Counted from the first letter of the stretch, positions 36,701-47,795 are shown. The stretch is DNA of 64,000 bases from Moniliella sp. 'wahieum' (GCA_003971905.1 RSEE01000132.1:1-64000); one strand, 5' to 3'. The notes: generated by a model not told the origin, from the sequence alone. Numbers and translations: made by a program.

Positions 36701-39217
36701 ACCGGAACATGCTCACCATCCGGCCACTCGCTCTCCAGATTTCCCGTGGTGCGGTACTCCTTACCCTGCCCCTCCTGCTTGACAAGGGTGCGGTACTCCT
36801 TGCCCTGCTCCTCCTGCTTGACACGTACAGGGTCCTTCTGCTGCAGCTGCAGCTCCTTGCGGGCGTGCTCTTGATTGGGCTGCTTGCCATTTGTGCGGTG
36901 TGAGTTGGACTTTGGGTCGGAACGGTATGCATCCGGATTCTCCACTCGCCGCGAAAGGGGGGCGGAATTGGAACGGGAAACAGTTTGGCAGCCGGAGTCC
37001 GAGTCGGGATCGGATGAAGAGGATGAGGATGAGGAGATGAGGATGAAGAGGATGAGGAGGATGAGGAGGATGAGGATGAAGGATAGGATGAGGATGAAGA
37101 GGATGAGGATGAGGATGAAGAGATGAGGATGAGGAAGATGAGACGAGGAAGATGAGGACGAGGAAGATGAGACAGGAAGATGAGGAATGAGGAGAAGAAG
37201 AAGATGATGATGATGATGATGACGAGGAGGAGGAGGAGGAGGAGGAGGAAGATGATGATGACGGGGGGGAAGGAGAGTATGCGCGTTCTTGTTTAATGTT
37301 TCGGAGCAATGGAGGGGGAGGGGAGACAATGGGTTCTTGTTGGATCTGGGGTGGGGGCGACATGTGATGAGATCGATGAGGCGAGGGGGGAGGTTCTTGC
37401 TTGATCACAGTTTGGCCTTGACGCGATGGGCACAGTGGGGAAGGTGGGCCAGGCTCTTGCTTGATGAAGCGGGGATGCGATGAGTGGGGAGGGGACAGGG
37501 AAGCGGTGATCGTCGGCGAGTGGGAAGGGGCGAAAGGGTGGGGAGATGTAGCGCGGATCGGGTCGCGAGTGACACTGGATGCGGGAACGGTAGCGGTAGC
37601 GGCGCAATAGGGCAGGGGGGCGGGGGATGGCTGGGATGGGGTTTGATTGGTAGAATCGGGGTGAGTAGAGAGGAGGAGGGCGGGTGCGAGCGTGGTAGTC
37701 GGCACAGACATAGACACGGGCCGGGACATAGGCGTGGCAGTAGATACGGCCGGAGTCACGCGAGAGAGTGGAGTAGTACGCGAGAGCGGAGTAGTACGAG
37801 AGAGTGGGAGGGAGCTGGAAACGACGGGTTCAGAGGGAGCGCTGGCAACGGAAGCGGGCTGACTTTGGGAGGTGGAGGCGACGCGAGAGGGGTGGGACTC
37901 TGTGTGGGAGGGGGAGGCACTGGCCCAAAGGGTAGACCGCTAGTAGCAGTCGGATCTCCCGCACCGCCGCCTGGGCAACCATGCTAGTAGAAGGGTGTGC
38001 GCTCCAGGAGGCCAGAACAGCGGGGTGGAGGCCCTCTTCGCTTTGCGCAGCCAGTCTGCGCCGGAGAAGAGGCGGACTGAACTTGGGCAACCGGAGGAGC
38101 GGGTAGCGTTCTTGCATCCCCCTTGGCCAGTGGTCCCCGATGTCGAGGGGAGGGGGAGGAAGGAATCCTTCGCTGACGAGGTGAAGGAGAATCTTGTGCA
38201 TTGCTACCGCCGCTACCGCCTCAACGCGGAGTGTTGGTACCCACTGCCAGCAACTCATTCGCCAACATCTTGCCCAGGGATAGAGCGGCGAACACCAAGC
38301 CTTCGTCCACCAGGCGATCCAGCTTCAGCTCGTTGTCGGCTGAAGGCTGAGCCGAAGGGGTGACGCGGGAGTACGATGCACACCGAGAATTTGTGTCGAC
38401 GCTTCCGATGTGTCCCCCACGTTGGCGCACATCGCCGCACGCATAGGGGGAAGGTTGGGTTCAACATCGAGAGAGACGCGAGCTCCAACTCGTCCTCCAC
38501 CCCCCCGGGGGGGAATTAGGAGGGGAAGTCAAGGCAGAATAGGTAGAGCCGACCTCCAACGCATCTTCCTCTTGGTTCATCCGCGGAGCGTGCACACGAT
38601 CGTGCTCCAAGGCTGACCGCACGGCCTCCACGTGTCGGTTAAGTGTCGGCTGGAGGTAGGAAGATAGGTGATGTGTGGGTAGAGGAAGGCGGCGCGGACA
38701 AAAGAGTGGTGGGGAGACAAGAAGCGCAATAAGGAGTAGCGGTCCAGAATAGGAGTGTTCCAGGGTGAAGCGAGGGTGGCAAGAGGAGGTACGAGGCCAG
38801 CGCGGTTAAGGGCGGCCATAGCGTGAGCCGCTGCCTCGTCTTCAGAGGTGTCACTCCGGGTCCGGAGGGCGGCTTCGATGGCGAGCCGCATGACCTGGAG
38901 CGCATCCGCCACACCAGATGCGGGCATTGCGCCGTCGTCAGCTGTGCGCTGCCAATTTCCAACGGAAGCTGGTGGTGATGGCGATGGTGGCAAGGCTGCC
39001 TATGGCCTTCAGCGCGGTGAACGCCTGTTGTACCCGCACACGCGACAAAAAAACTTCGGGCATGCTTCGTGGGCTTCAAAGTGAAACTTGGATCTTCCAC
39101 AGCGGCTTGGATGAGACGGTTTAACGATTTCGGGTTACCGGCGGCAACTGACAAAAACGACCATTTGCACACATGTACTGTTGTCCAGGACAGCTCCAAA
39201 GCTCTGTCCTGCGTCAC
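33784..39217 (-). CDS. Large protein locus with six WP/YPLL repeats
   Basis: Not a family I know. Six copies of a unit recur on the minus strand: a helix, L-[LVF]-P-P, a variable loop, then W-P-x2-L-x3-[YF]-P-L-L. Copies: WNTPILDRYSLLRF (~38745), WPRGMQERYPLLRL (~38120), WPASLVNAYPLLSL (~35905), WPQELVEYYPLL (~35385, after a C-run fix), WPTHLTSEFPLLRF (~34590), WPQDLLGSYPLMVM (~33985). Between copies 2 and 3 is a disordered linker with IKQEP, IKQER and VKQEE sites and a poly-Ser tract. Between 4 and 5 are KRPRSDPSSP and KRARTDPAPP, NLS-like. The end is a coiled coil (RSRYEQALQDLKLHMFQ) at 33784. It could be one ~1,600-residue protein or two or three paralogous genes; ATG 35090 is a possible internal start and the 5' end is unclear. 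Confidence 0.5.
37005..37265 (-). repeat. GAT/GAG low-complexity tract (poly-Ser on minus strand)
   Basis: On the plus strand GAGGATGAGGATGAAGAG-type triplets run for about 260 bp. On the minus strand, in the likely coding frame, they give long Ser runs leading into DPDSDSGCQTVSRSNSAP. Other frames give His/Pro or Ile/Leu runs, which are shadows. Confidence 0.8.
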
Positions 39218-39367
39218 TCCCCCTTCCGAATCCTCTCCGTCCTACCTCCAGCTGTTAGATACCTCCCCTCCCCACGCTTTGCGCCTACTGCGCCACTGTG
39301 TCTCTTCGTACTGCATGCACAGAACCACATCCGCTAAAACATTTTTTCTGTTCTCGCCTTGTAAGTC

Positions 39368-40441
39368 CTAGTCCTTGGGCTGCAAGTCAAACAGGACAAA
39401 TTCCACGTTTTCCTTGCCAACCGAGGCCAATTCGATCCGCTCGCCCACTCGGGCGCCGGCGATGTATGCGCCATCACCCTCTGCGAGGGTGGTTGTGCCC
39501 TTGGCTGTGGTCACCGACAAGATGCCCGGAGTGGAGGGAGTAGCATCTGCACTTCCCGCAGAGTCCGGCTTGCTGTACCCACTGCTCATGGCTACGTGGA
39601 GGTAAAGCCAGCGCTCGGAGCCCGTGCGGCAGCCACGTCAGTATCGGTGCCAATGACATGGGAAACGTTGTGGCCCGGCTCGAGCACCGAGACACGGGTG
39701 ACGAGGAGTTGTGTGCTGGGATGGCGCGACCCGGGGGCAAGAGCCCGTGGCAGCCTGTTCTTCTGGTGTGAAGGTCGACCAAGGCTTGATGAGGGTCTGG
39801 AGTTTGTTGCGCTTATCGTTTTCAGTGCTGTTGTAGGTATAGCGCGGCGGCAGCCGCGTTCGTCGGGAATGTACCAGATCTGCAAAAAGTGGCACTCGGT
39901 TTCGGGTATTGTGTTGTACTCGCTGTGCACGATGCCGGTGCCTGCCGAGGTGAACTGCACTTGGCCCCGTCGCAGCGTCTCGACATTTCCCATCGAGTCA
40001 CGGTGGGTCAACTCGCCCCCGACAACATAGGAGAACTGGAGCAAGGTGTAGGTCAGGAAAAGAGCTGCAGACGAGGGAAAGGGCTGAGGCCATACAATCT
40101 CAAAGTTCTTGTGGGGGTGCGGGGGGAAGCCCTGGGTGGGGGCGACCCTATCTTCGTTGATGACGCGCAAGTCGGAGAAGCCTGGGAAACGGTGATCCCA
40201 ATAGGAGGCGAAAGAAAAGGTGTGGTAGGACTTGAGCCAGCCAAGGTCCGCGTGGCCACGCTCGCTGGACCGGGCGGGAGGACAGTGGTGAGCTTGGCGA
40301 GCTCGGCGGGGGGGCGGCGGAGAGGGCGCGGCGGACGAAGACATGGCGCGCAGGGGCAGGACGGGCGGGGAGGTTGGTGGGGCCCGCAGGCAGCGGATGG
40401 CGGAGGAGCGTGCGGGGCGCAGCGGGGAGGAGGCGGAGCAT
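39368..40441 (-). CDS. Pirin, mitochondrial-type N-terminus
   Basis: Bicupin Fe(II) protein; fungal pirins are linked to redox sensing or quercetinase activity. Starting at 40441, [20 protein letters not shown] then [11 protein letters not shown] is Arg-rich without acids, like a mitochondrial presequence. Pirin begins at [20 protein letters not shown]. Fe ligands: HPHKNFEI and GIVHSEYN. A 60-nt intron (40036-40095, GTATGG...CTCCAG) rejoins HKNFEI to [19 protein letters not shown]. The C-terminal cupin reads [20 protein letters not shown] and ends [11 protein letters not shown] start at 40344 would lose the presequence. Frame changes near 40300, 39770 and 39600. Divergent from a second pirin. 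Confidence 0.85.
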
Positions 40442-40770
40442 GGGAGGCGATGGAGGGGGGGAAGAGGCCGGACGCGCCGGGCTGTCTATCTATTTTCGCG
40501 TAGCAGCTAAACGGGCGCCAATTAGCCAACCTGCGTCCGTCGGCGACTACCCATCACTTGCAATTCAGCTGCGGCCCCGCACCCCACACTGCCCGTCTGC
40601 CTCCCCCGCGACGATGGCCCGTGTTTGACCTGTCTGAGCTGTGCGGGGCCGCAGCAGACCGGAGAGGACTGGGAGGAATGGTAATCGACTAGCAATACAA
40701 TACACCTTGAAGCCCGACCGCCCTTCCTCCGTCCCCACCGCCACCACCAACCGCCCCGGCTCCCACGCAC
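40442..40770. promoter_or_regulatory. Shared promoter of the two pirins
   Basis: 329 bp between divergent ATGs at 40441 (-) and 40771 (+). GC-rich near the minus gene. An AT-rich patch ATACAATACACC at 40695-40706 may be part of a core promoter for the plus gene. Confidence 0.45.
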
Positions 40771-41843
40771 ATGTCGCTCCCTCTGGCTGCCAACGCCAAC
40801 GTCGTCAAGCGCCGCTGGTGTGACCGCGGCCACGCCGACCACGACTGGCTCCGCTCCTTCCACACTTTCAGCTTTGCCGACTACTATGACCCCCGCTTCA
40901 TGGGCTACAGCAACCTGCGCGTCATCAACGAAGACCGTGTTGCACCCGGTACCGGTTCCCTCCCCATCCACACGCTGGCGCGGAGATTGTAAGCGAACCC
41001 CTTCCCTCCTGTTCCCTTTTCTTATTTTTTTTCCCTGACGGAGCCAAAGACTGACTTTGTCAAACTTGTTCCCCACTCAACAGTTCTCCATTGTGCTTGC
41101 AGGCGAGCTGACGCACAAAGACAATATGGGCAACGTCGAAGTCCTCAGCCCAGGGGAGGTGCAATTCACCAGCGCGGGCAAGCCGCCCGGGATCAAGCAT
41201 AGCGAATACAATGCCAACAAACACGACGAATGCCACTTCCTCCAGATTTGGTACACCCCCGATGACCGCAACCTGCCTGCACGTTACTATACTGCCCCCA
41301 AGTCCGACTGGACCGACGAGAGTGACCTCATCAAGCCCTGGTCTACCCTCACCCCGAGGAGCAGGCCCGCACCGGCCTTCTCCGCCCGGCGAAGCCATCC
41401 CGGCCCACTCCTCCTTGGTCACCCGCGCCTGCACCCTCAACCCGGAAGAGAGTGTGAGTCACGTCGTTGGTATAGACACGGATGTCGCTGCGCAAACAGG
41501 AACCGAGCGGTGGCTGTATGTCCACGTGGCACAAGTGTCGGGGTACAAAGACCCAGAGCTTGCGACGTTAAGCTCAAGAAGGAGGGGCACCTTGTCATTC
41601 GCACGGCTACTACTACCTCGAGCTTGAGGAGGCGACGGTGCGTTTATCAAGAATGTCCGGGTTGGGGAAGCAGGTGGAGTTTGAGTCCAAAGGGCCCAAC
41701 GCGGCCACCTTTGTCCTATTTGACCTTGGCCAAGGAGTAAGTCTGCTCTGCCAGCATTTTGATCCAGGGTGTGTTCATGTCTCTCTAATGCTGTTAACGG
41801 CGACAATCAGGGCGATGCAAAAGAGTCGAATGTACATAGCTAA
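40771..41843 (+). CDS. Pirin, no presequence
   Basis: Paralogue of the divergent pirin. [20 protein letters not shown] leads into [20 protein letters not shown]. With one T added at ~40963 the Fe-binding segment is [11 protein letters not shown]; the second ligand pair is GIKHSEYNA. Intron 1 (40989-41083, 95 nt) is at the same codon as in the neighbour, after the EI of that motif, so it predates the duplication. Intron 2 (41737-41810, 74 nt) leads to a short end, [10 protein letters not shown]. The N-terminus lacks a presequence, so cytosol or nucleus is likely. Frame changes at ~41360 and 41590. Confidence 0.85.
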
Positions 41844-42211
41844 TCGAAAACGCTGGTAACAAGGTTCCGGATAGATATGTGAGGACTACGTACAAAATTC
41901 AAGGTGAGCAAGGCCCACAAGATTGTGCACAAGAAATTTCGATTAGCCATGTAAGAAGTAGAACGAGTGGTACGTGGCACCTCAATAAAAAACCCGCTGT
42001 ACTCGTGCTCATTGCGATGTGCCCCGCAGTCATCATCTTGGCGGCCGAACAAATGAATAACTGAAAGTAGAGCGATAGGGTTATACGCGTTCTTCGTGTG
42101 CCGTTCGTTGTTCGCGTCTCGTGCCAACGACCCGACGCGAGGTGGGGGTTGGGTCGACGTATTGTCCCTTCTCGCCATCGTTAAGAGCTCAGCGGATCAA
42201 CAGCTGCACAG

Positions 42212-43122
42212 ATGGCAGCACCACAACACGTCGTTTTGCTTGGCCCACAGGATGCGCTGGCGCATGCCGCCCACTTCTGGACCCTCCCCCACCCGCGCAG
42301 CAGGGGCGGGGCGTACTTCCTGCCCTCGGAGGGCAAGCTGTACGAGCTCCAGACCCTTCGCAACGACCGCGTACCCCAAAGTCTGTTTCTTGGCCCACCT
42401 CTGCAACAACACCTCGCTGGTCAAGCAGAAAAAGGGGCGGTGCGCAACACTGTAATCAAGGGTACGTCCATGCTCTCCACTCCCGTCCTGGTTCTGGGAA
42501 CACAAACTCACAAGCAGACGCAGATGGTGCCCTCCACCTTTCTCCCCTCTCGACCCTTTCTTCCTCGTTCTGGGACTGATCACGCCGATCTTTGCAGTGG
42601 GTCCCCTTTTCCTTTCTGCTGGCGATCGCATGGCATGCTGACCACCAATGTGTTCAGGACGAACGCTCTTTCATTACGCTCGAAGATCTGTTTGAGCGCG
42701 TTGCGACTCACTTTGCCCCACCCGAGGGAAGATGTTGCCTCCTTTTCGGAATCGTCCTTGGCTCAGGAAGGGTTGGCGCGCACCTGTGATACTCAAGGTA
42801 CGTTTTGCTCCAACGGAAGGAGTAACCATTCCTGCGCGCTCGTACTGACACTTCTCTCAGATCTCGGGGACGGGACGATGGTGTACCACTTGAGCCGGGA
42901 TAAGGCTCTGGCCACGTTGCAAGCCAAGGTCGATCGTCTGGCCACCGCCGAAAAGTTCGCCCAGGCACCCGATACGCTTGGCCGCGCATTTATCGTCTAT
43001 CCGACGGGGAGCATCCAGAGAAGGACCAAACTGCCCGACGATCAGTTGTCCTCTCTACATTGGCTACCTGGCTTACTGATCAGTGGGTCGAAGCTCTGCG
43101 GGAGCACCTTGGGATGGCCTAG
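42212..43122 (+). CDS. RNH202: Ribonuclease H2 subunit B
   Basis: Non-catalytic subunit of the RNase H2 heterotrimer, which removes ribonucleotides from DNA and degrades RNA:DNA hybrids. MAAPQHVVLLGPQDALAHAA then FWTLPHPRSRGGAYFLPSEG and KLYELQTLRND match the N-terminal triple-barrel strand pattern. DGALHL followed by PLDPFFLVL fits the family DGSL...TPIDP motif. ITLEDLFERVATHF and MVYHLSRDKALATLQAKVDR fit the helical part. Introns likely begin GTACGT at ~42460 and 42799 (the latter ending at 42861). The end is TWLTDQWVEALREHLGMA. It lacks an obvious C-terminal PIP box. Confidence 0.75.
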
Positions 43123-43246
43123 CTAGTTGACCGGTGACCCCTCCAACGTCCTCCGTTCCGTTTCTGTCTGCCCATTCCCGTCCTCTACGCCAGCGCAGCT
43201 GCATCCGCTAAGCCACGAGCTCAAATTCAATGTACTCGAAGATCGA

Positions 43247-43639
43247 TCAGTGTGTCCGCTCCACCGACCCGCCAAGGGCGCCGACAAAGTTAGCGGAACG
43301 CACCGTTTGCTGCGCTGCACCGCCCATGGCCTGCATTTTTTCCCCGACTTTTTGGTTGACGACAAAAAATTTGGCCACGCAACGGTCAATGCAGTTGCTC
43401 TCGCCAGTGGTCAACTCGCCCTCAGTGTACCGTGGTGAAATGCACTTGGCATGGCAAGAAGAGACGAGCTTGTTGAACGTATCGGTGATCATGTCGAGCT
43501 AGAGAGGCAGGGCAGGGAGGCAGAACCCAATTAGTCCAGGTCCTGGCAGCGGAGTCAACAAACGACGTACCTCGGCCGTGGCCATCTCGAGATGCGGGTT
43601 GGGAGCGGCAGCTCCGCTGCTTCCGCCAAGGCCAAACAT
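43247..43639 (-). CDS. TIM10: Mitochondrial intermembrane chaperone TIM10
   Basis: Small Tim that, with Tim9, escorts carrier and beta-barrel precursors across the intermembrane space. Exon 1 (43571-43639) gives [20 protein letters not shown] then TAE. A 72-nt intron (43499-43570) follows. Exon 2 reads [19 protein letters not shown] then [20 protein letters not shown], the twin CX3C motif for the two structural disulfides. About 106 residues, slightly longer than usual because of a C-terminal extension ending GGSVERTH. Convergent with RNH202, 124 bp away. Confidence 0.93.
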
Positions 43640-43731
43640 GGGGCGAGAGGTGGGGAAAAGGTGGTGGGCAGGTCGTGCGAAAAGGGACAGGCTAGCGTCT
43701 CCAGCCGCCACAGCGTCACCCACGTCAAATG

Positions 43732-44505
43732 TCACTCCGCTTCCCGCTTCCCGCTTCCCGATCCTAATAAGAAGAGAGGGCTTGGCTCGGCATTCCGCCC
43801 TGGTTCCGCCCGGGGTAATTGGGACGCTGGGACGCTGGACGAGTACTGACTGAGTACTGCAGTAGTCGAGGCCGATCGGAACCTCTGTTGGAGTGGATCT
43901 GCCGCAGCAAACATCTGGCGCGCGCGCCCCACAGGTGCATGGCACCGTTCGTTGTAATCCTCTGGGCTACGTCTTTGCTCCGCGCCTTGGCGCTCAGTTC
44001 GGGGGACTTCCAGCTTCCTCAAGTCCATATGTGCACGTGTGACGCCCCCCCGAAATGAAGTATTCTCTCGTTTCGTTCCTCCCCGTGACTGGGCCCCTTC
44101 TCGTAGTTGCGCATCAGTACTTTCTGGCAGTCTTGCTCTATCATGCACTTCTTGGTGCACAGACGTGCTGAATACTATGCCCATACGTTGACACAGTCCC
44201 CGAGCTGGGAACGGCCCAGACCCTTGTCGGTAAGGGACTGTTGTACCACATCGATCTTGGTCCTTGGCTGCTTGCTCAAACTGCGGCAGGAACAGCTCCG
44301 GGCACATCAAAAAGCTCTTCCTCCACAGATCGTCCTCCTCGAATTGGTTCAGCTCGATGATCCCGGCCTTTGACTTCGGGAGAGCAATCCCCTTCAGGGA
44401 TGAGCGAGTGTGGATGGGCGGGTTCTCAGCATTCTTCTCTTCGAACTTGAGGATCATGTCGGCGACACAAGAGCAGCAGAGTTGTTGGACGATGGAAGAG
44501 TCCAT
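43732..44505 (-). CDS. Hypothetical protein
   Basis: A 257-codon ORF from ATG 44505 (MDSSIVQQLCCSCVADMILK). The first ~95 residues look protein-like (SKAGIIELNQFEEDDLWRKS, FLPQFEQAAKDQDRCG). The last part is Arg-rich and overlaps the TIM10 promoter, so the true end may be earlier. No motif recognised beyond a short Cys group (CCSC). It could be an exon of a gene extending to ~44827, where MSASGSLSAVSPSVQVSPEG lies upstream in the same orientation. Confidence 0.35.
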   Translation of the reverse strand: MDSSIVQQLCCSCVADMILKFEEKNAENPPIHTRSSLKGIALPKSKAGIIELNQFEEDDLWRKSFLMCPELFLPQFEQAAKDQDRCGTTVPYRQGSGPFPARGLCQRMGIVFSTSVHQEVHDRARLPESTDAQLREGAQSRGGTKRENTSFRGGVTRAHMDLRKLEVPRTERQGAEQRRSPEDYNERCHAPVGRARQMFAAADPLQQRFRSASTTAVLSQYSSSVPASQLPRAEPGRNAEPSPLFLLGSGSGKREAE

Positions 44506-45992
44506 AGCGCCCGTCGTGGCGCGTGATAGCGTGATCCACCTGCCTCTCGAGGTTCACTTGGATCTGTACGTTTCTTCATTGAACCCACTGTGAGCACATG
44601 CAGAACAACCTGCTCGTAATCGCCGCGTTCAGGAAATTAGCGTCGCATATACGGCACCACAGGGACATACTAGTAATGAGGGCACGGGCAGCGAGGTGGG
44701 CGTCGAGCGAGCCGGCCTGAGCCCTGGTGCGCGTGCCTGTAGTCGAGTAAGACTGCCCTCTGGTGCCTCCCTCGGGAGACACCTGTACACTTGGGCTCAC
44801 TGCACTGAGAGAGCCACTGGCGCTCATGCTTAGTTAGTCAAGGTGCTTAGGCGCTCAGGGCGAGCCCTCAGGCCGAGGGCGCTCGATCGCACAGACACAA
44901 AGTGGAAGTCAAAAGTGCAACCGTAGTGTTCAACAAACTGCAACAGCTTCAACACTGAACATGCTGAACTGTTGGTGAAGAAGCTTGAGGAATCGTGATC
45001 GAGTGACTAGTTATCCCCGGTGGGTTGAGTTGGCTAGCTGAGAACGTGTTGGGTGGGGAGACAGGAGAAGACAATTATTGTCATCGCAGTCAACATTCGA
45101 CCAAAGGCGAATACAAGTAAAGAACTTTGCACTCACAACAACTCACAGGACGGTGTGGAGGAGATTTGGTATGAACACTTATTAGCTTGAGAATGTACTA
45201 AGTCCGCACTTTGGAACGCTGTGGTGGCAAAATAGGACTGTGTGCCCTCCCGCGCGTCCGAACCAATATAAGAGCTGTGGGCCTGTGAAGCCGTGAACGA
45301 GGCAGTGAAACACCATCGTGCAAACTCGGCTGGTCCCAGTGGATTGGCGGTCCGGCCACCGACCTCGTTGAGCCTTAAACCTTAGCGCATGTGCTTTACG
45401 GCACTCTTCAGTACTTACTTTTCCATCTGCTGCCATGCTATAGGTACTCTCAGTGTCACTCTTCACTCAGATGGTACACTCAGTCGCTATTATTTCGCGA
45501 CGTTATCGCGTTGACGTTCGCGTTGACGTTCACTTTTTAAAACGTTTATTAACGCGTCATCAACGTCAACCTTACTACATAGGTAACGCCAGTTGGCAAG
45601 TACCGAATATCGACCGCCTCCCAGTATCGAACAGAGACGCCGCCGACCCCCCTTGGCCAAAGCAAACCAGGCAAGGCGCACGAAATTGAGATTCTCAGAT
45701 GAGATGGGAGAAGATGAGTACTCGATGAGTATACTCAACTGAGTGATAGTGATGCAAGTGATGATCGATGATCGATCATCGCAGTGTGGGTCCGAGAGGG
45801 CCTGAGCACCTGAGCGCCCGAGTCTTCTCGCCGAGCTCAGCCTGAGCCCTCAGCAGCTGAGATCTAAGAGGCGGCACGAGAAGGTGCTGGGCCGGGGGCA
45901 AACGAGCGTATGAGGTGGGCGGAGGTGGTTAGATGAAATCGGCCAACTTGGGGTTGTCGGCGCCCGTTTCCAAACGCAGGGGAGGGGGGATT

Positions 45993-46040
45993 ATCGATTA
46001 ACGATTTAACGATTAAAACGATTAACGATTAACGATTAGG
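45993..46040. repeat. CGATTAA simple repeat
   Basis: TCGATTAACGATTTAACGAT followed by TAAAACGATTAACGATTAACG: six imperfect copies of a 7-9 bp CGATTAA unit in an otherwise GC-rich setting. Confidence 0.85.
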
Positions 46041-46454
46041 CGAGCGGCTAAACCTCAGCGTCACGCGTCAGCCCTCCTCTTAGAGTGACAGCTTGGGCTG
46101 AGATTCTGAGGTCTGGATCTGGGACGTGCGCTGCTGGGGCGGGTCGAGCGAGGGCAGGGTACGTTGCCAGATACTAACTAGGTAGAGAGAGATATCTGGT
46201 GTGGTTATGCGTGTTATGGCCTCAGCTGGGCAAGTTTGGATCGGGCCCGCACCAGCAGTGAGTGCCTGGCTGGGGGCAAGACTGCCCCCTGCCTCTGTTG
46301 CGAGGGCGTAACTTCTCGCGTGGCGGCAGTGTGTGGCGCGGCATGACCAGCGCCGCCTGTTCTCCATCTCGGATCTCGCTCAGGCTGAGTATGCAGAACT
46401 CAGAACTCTGACTGGGAACTGGGAACGGGGCAAGAGTCCTGAGGCTCAGGCACT

Positions 46455-46492
46455 GTCGGTCGATGGTCGATGGTCGATGGTAGATGGTCGAT
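46455..46492. repeat. GTCGATG simple repeat
   Basis: GGTCGATGGTCGATGGTCG, then GTAGATGGTCGATG: five near-identical 7-bp units upstream of FBA1. They also make short out-of-frame ORFs with no meaning. Confidence 0.85.
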
Positions 46493-46600
46493 GTCGTTGA
46501 GCGCAACGAGGGGCACGAGATGCAATGCGAGCAAGCAAGCAAGCAGGCTCGATCGCTCCCAGCACCGTGTTGGCTTGAGAGCTTGAGGGCGCTCCAACTG

Positions 46601-46607
46601 TATAATA
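46601..46607 (+). promoter_or_regulatory. TATA-like element of FBA1
   Basis: TATAATA lies 123 bp before the FBA1 ATG, followed by a CT-rich tract (about 46640-46700) and CCTTCAACC just before the ATG. This layout is typical of strongly expressed fungal genes. Confidence 0.55.
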
Positions 46608-46723
46608 GCTATTGCCGCCAGCGTCCCGATGCGCTTTGGTCACCACAGCTTTTCCAGCTTTCCTTCCCCCTTCTCCCAACTCCCTTTTTTCTCTACTACC
46701 CACTCACACTTCCACCTTCAACC

Positions 46724-47795
46724 ATGGGTCTTCTCGACATTGTTCCCGCTGGCGTCGTGCAGGGCAAGGACGTGTACAAGGTGTTTGACTATGCGCGCGA
46801 GCACCACTTTGCCATTCCCTCTTTCAACGTCACATCGTCCAGCACGGCGGTGGCTGTGATGGAGGCCGCGCGCGACGCCAAGGCGCCCGTGATGGTGCAG
46901 GTGTCCAATGGCGGTGCGGCCTACTGGGCCGGCAAGGGCATCGACAACAAGCAACAGAAAGCTTCGATCGAAGGAGCGATTGCGGCTGCGCACTATGTGC
47001 GCACTATTGCTCCGTTGTATGGCATCCCGGTCATCATGCACTCGGACCACTGTGCCAGGAAACTGCTGCCTTGGTTCGACGGTATGCTCGAGGCTGACAA
47101 GGCGTACTACAAGGACCATGGCTTCCCGCTCTTCTCGTCCCACATGCTCGACTTGTCCGAGGAGTCAAAGGAGGACAACATCCAGATCTGCAAGAAGTAC
47201 CTTAAGCAGATGGCTCCCATGGGGATCTGGCTCGAGATGGAATTCGGTATCACGGGCGGCGAAGAGGATGGCGTGAACAACGAAGGCGCAGCTAACGCTA
47301 GCCTCTTCACCTCCCCGCAAGACATTTGGGACATTTACCGTGAATTCTCCGAGATCACACCCAACTTTCCATCGCCGCTGCGTTTGGTAACTGCCACGGA
47401 TCGTACCAGGTCGGCAGCGTCGTTTCCGCCCCGACATTCTCCGCGACCACCAAGAGTACGTCAAAAGCAGACTGGTTCACCAAGGAGAACCCGGTCTTCC
47501 TTGTCTTCCATGGCGGATCGGGATCGACCAAGCAAGAAATCTACACCGCCGTCAAGAATGGCGTGGTCAAGATGAACGTCGACCTGACACGCAGTTTGCC
47601 TACCTCGAAGGTATCCGCGACTATATCTTCAACAAGAAGGCGTACCTCCAACACCAGGTGGGCAACCCCGAGGGCCCCGATAAGCCCAACAAGAAGTTCT
47701 ACGACCCGCGCGTGTGGGTGCGCGAGGGCGAGAAGACCATGTCCAAGCGTGTCCACGAGGCACTGGAGGACTTGCACACGGTCAACACGCTTTAA
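46724..47795 (+). CDS. FBA1: Fructose-bisphosphate aldolase, class II
   Basis: Zinc enzyme of glycolysis and gluconeogenesis in the cytosol, cleaving fructose 1,6-bisphosphate. MGLLDIVPAGVVQGKDVYKV starts at 46724. VIMHSDHCARKLLPWFDGML holds Zn ligands and the catalytic Asp; LEMEFGITGGEEDGVNNEG follows. After frame changes near 47365-47450 come AFGNCHGSYQVGSVV, VFLVFHGGSGSTKQEI and VVKMNVD, with a missing C at ~47583 before DTQFAYLEGIRDYIFNKKAY. It ends RVHEALEDLHTVNTL. About 357 codons, the usual length. No intron seen. Confidence 0.95.

Larger units (their letters stand above)
44506..46600. other. 2.1-kb gap upstream of FBA1
   Basis: Apart from a possible exon near 44576-44827 (-), no gene is supported. 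The region holds short simple repeats at 45993-46040 and 46455-46492, a GATCGATGATCGATCATCG cluster near 45762-45780, and AT-rich segments. It most likely contains regulatory sequence for the highly expressed FBA1. Confidence 0.5.

Noticed and set aside
36601-37759. His/Pro/Leu/Ile-rich ORFs
   Set aside because: Other-frame readings of the GAT/GAG tract; the Ser frame joins the rest of the protein.
45182-45738. Two small ORFs on the minus strand
   Set aside because: No motif, no composition bias typical of protein, no intron signal; likely chance.
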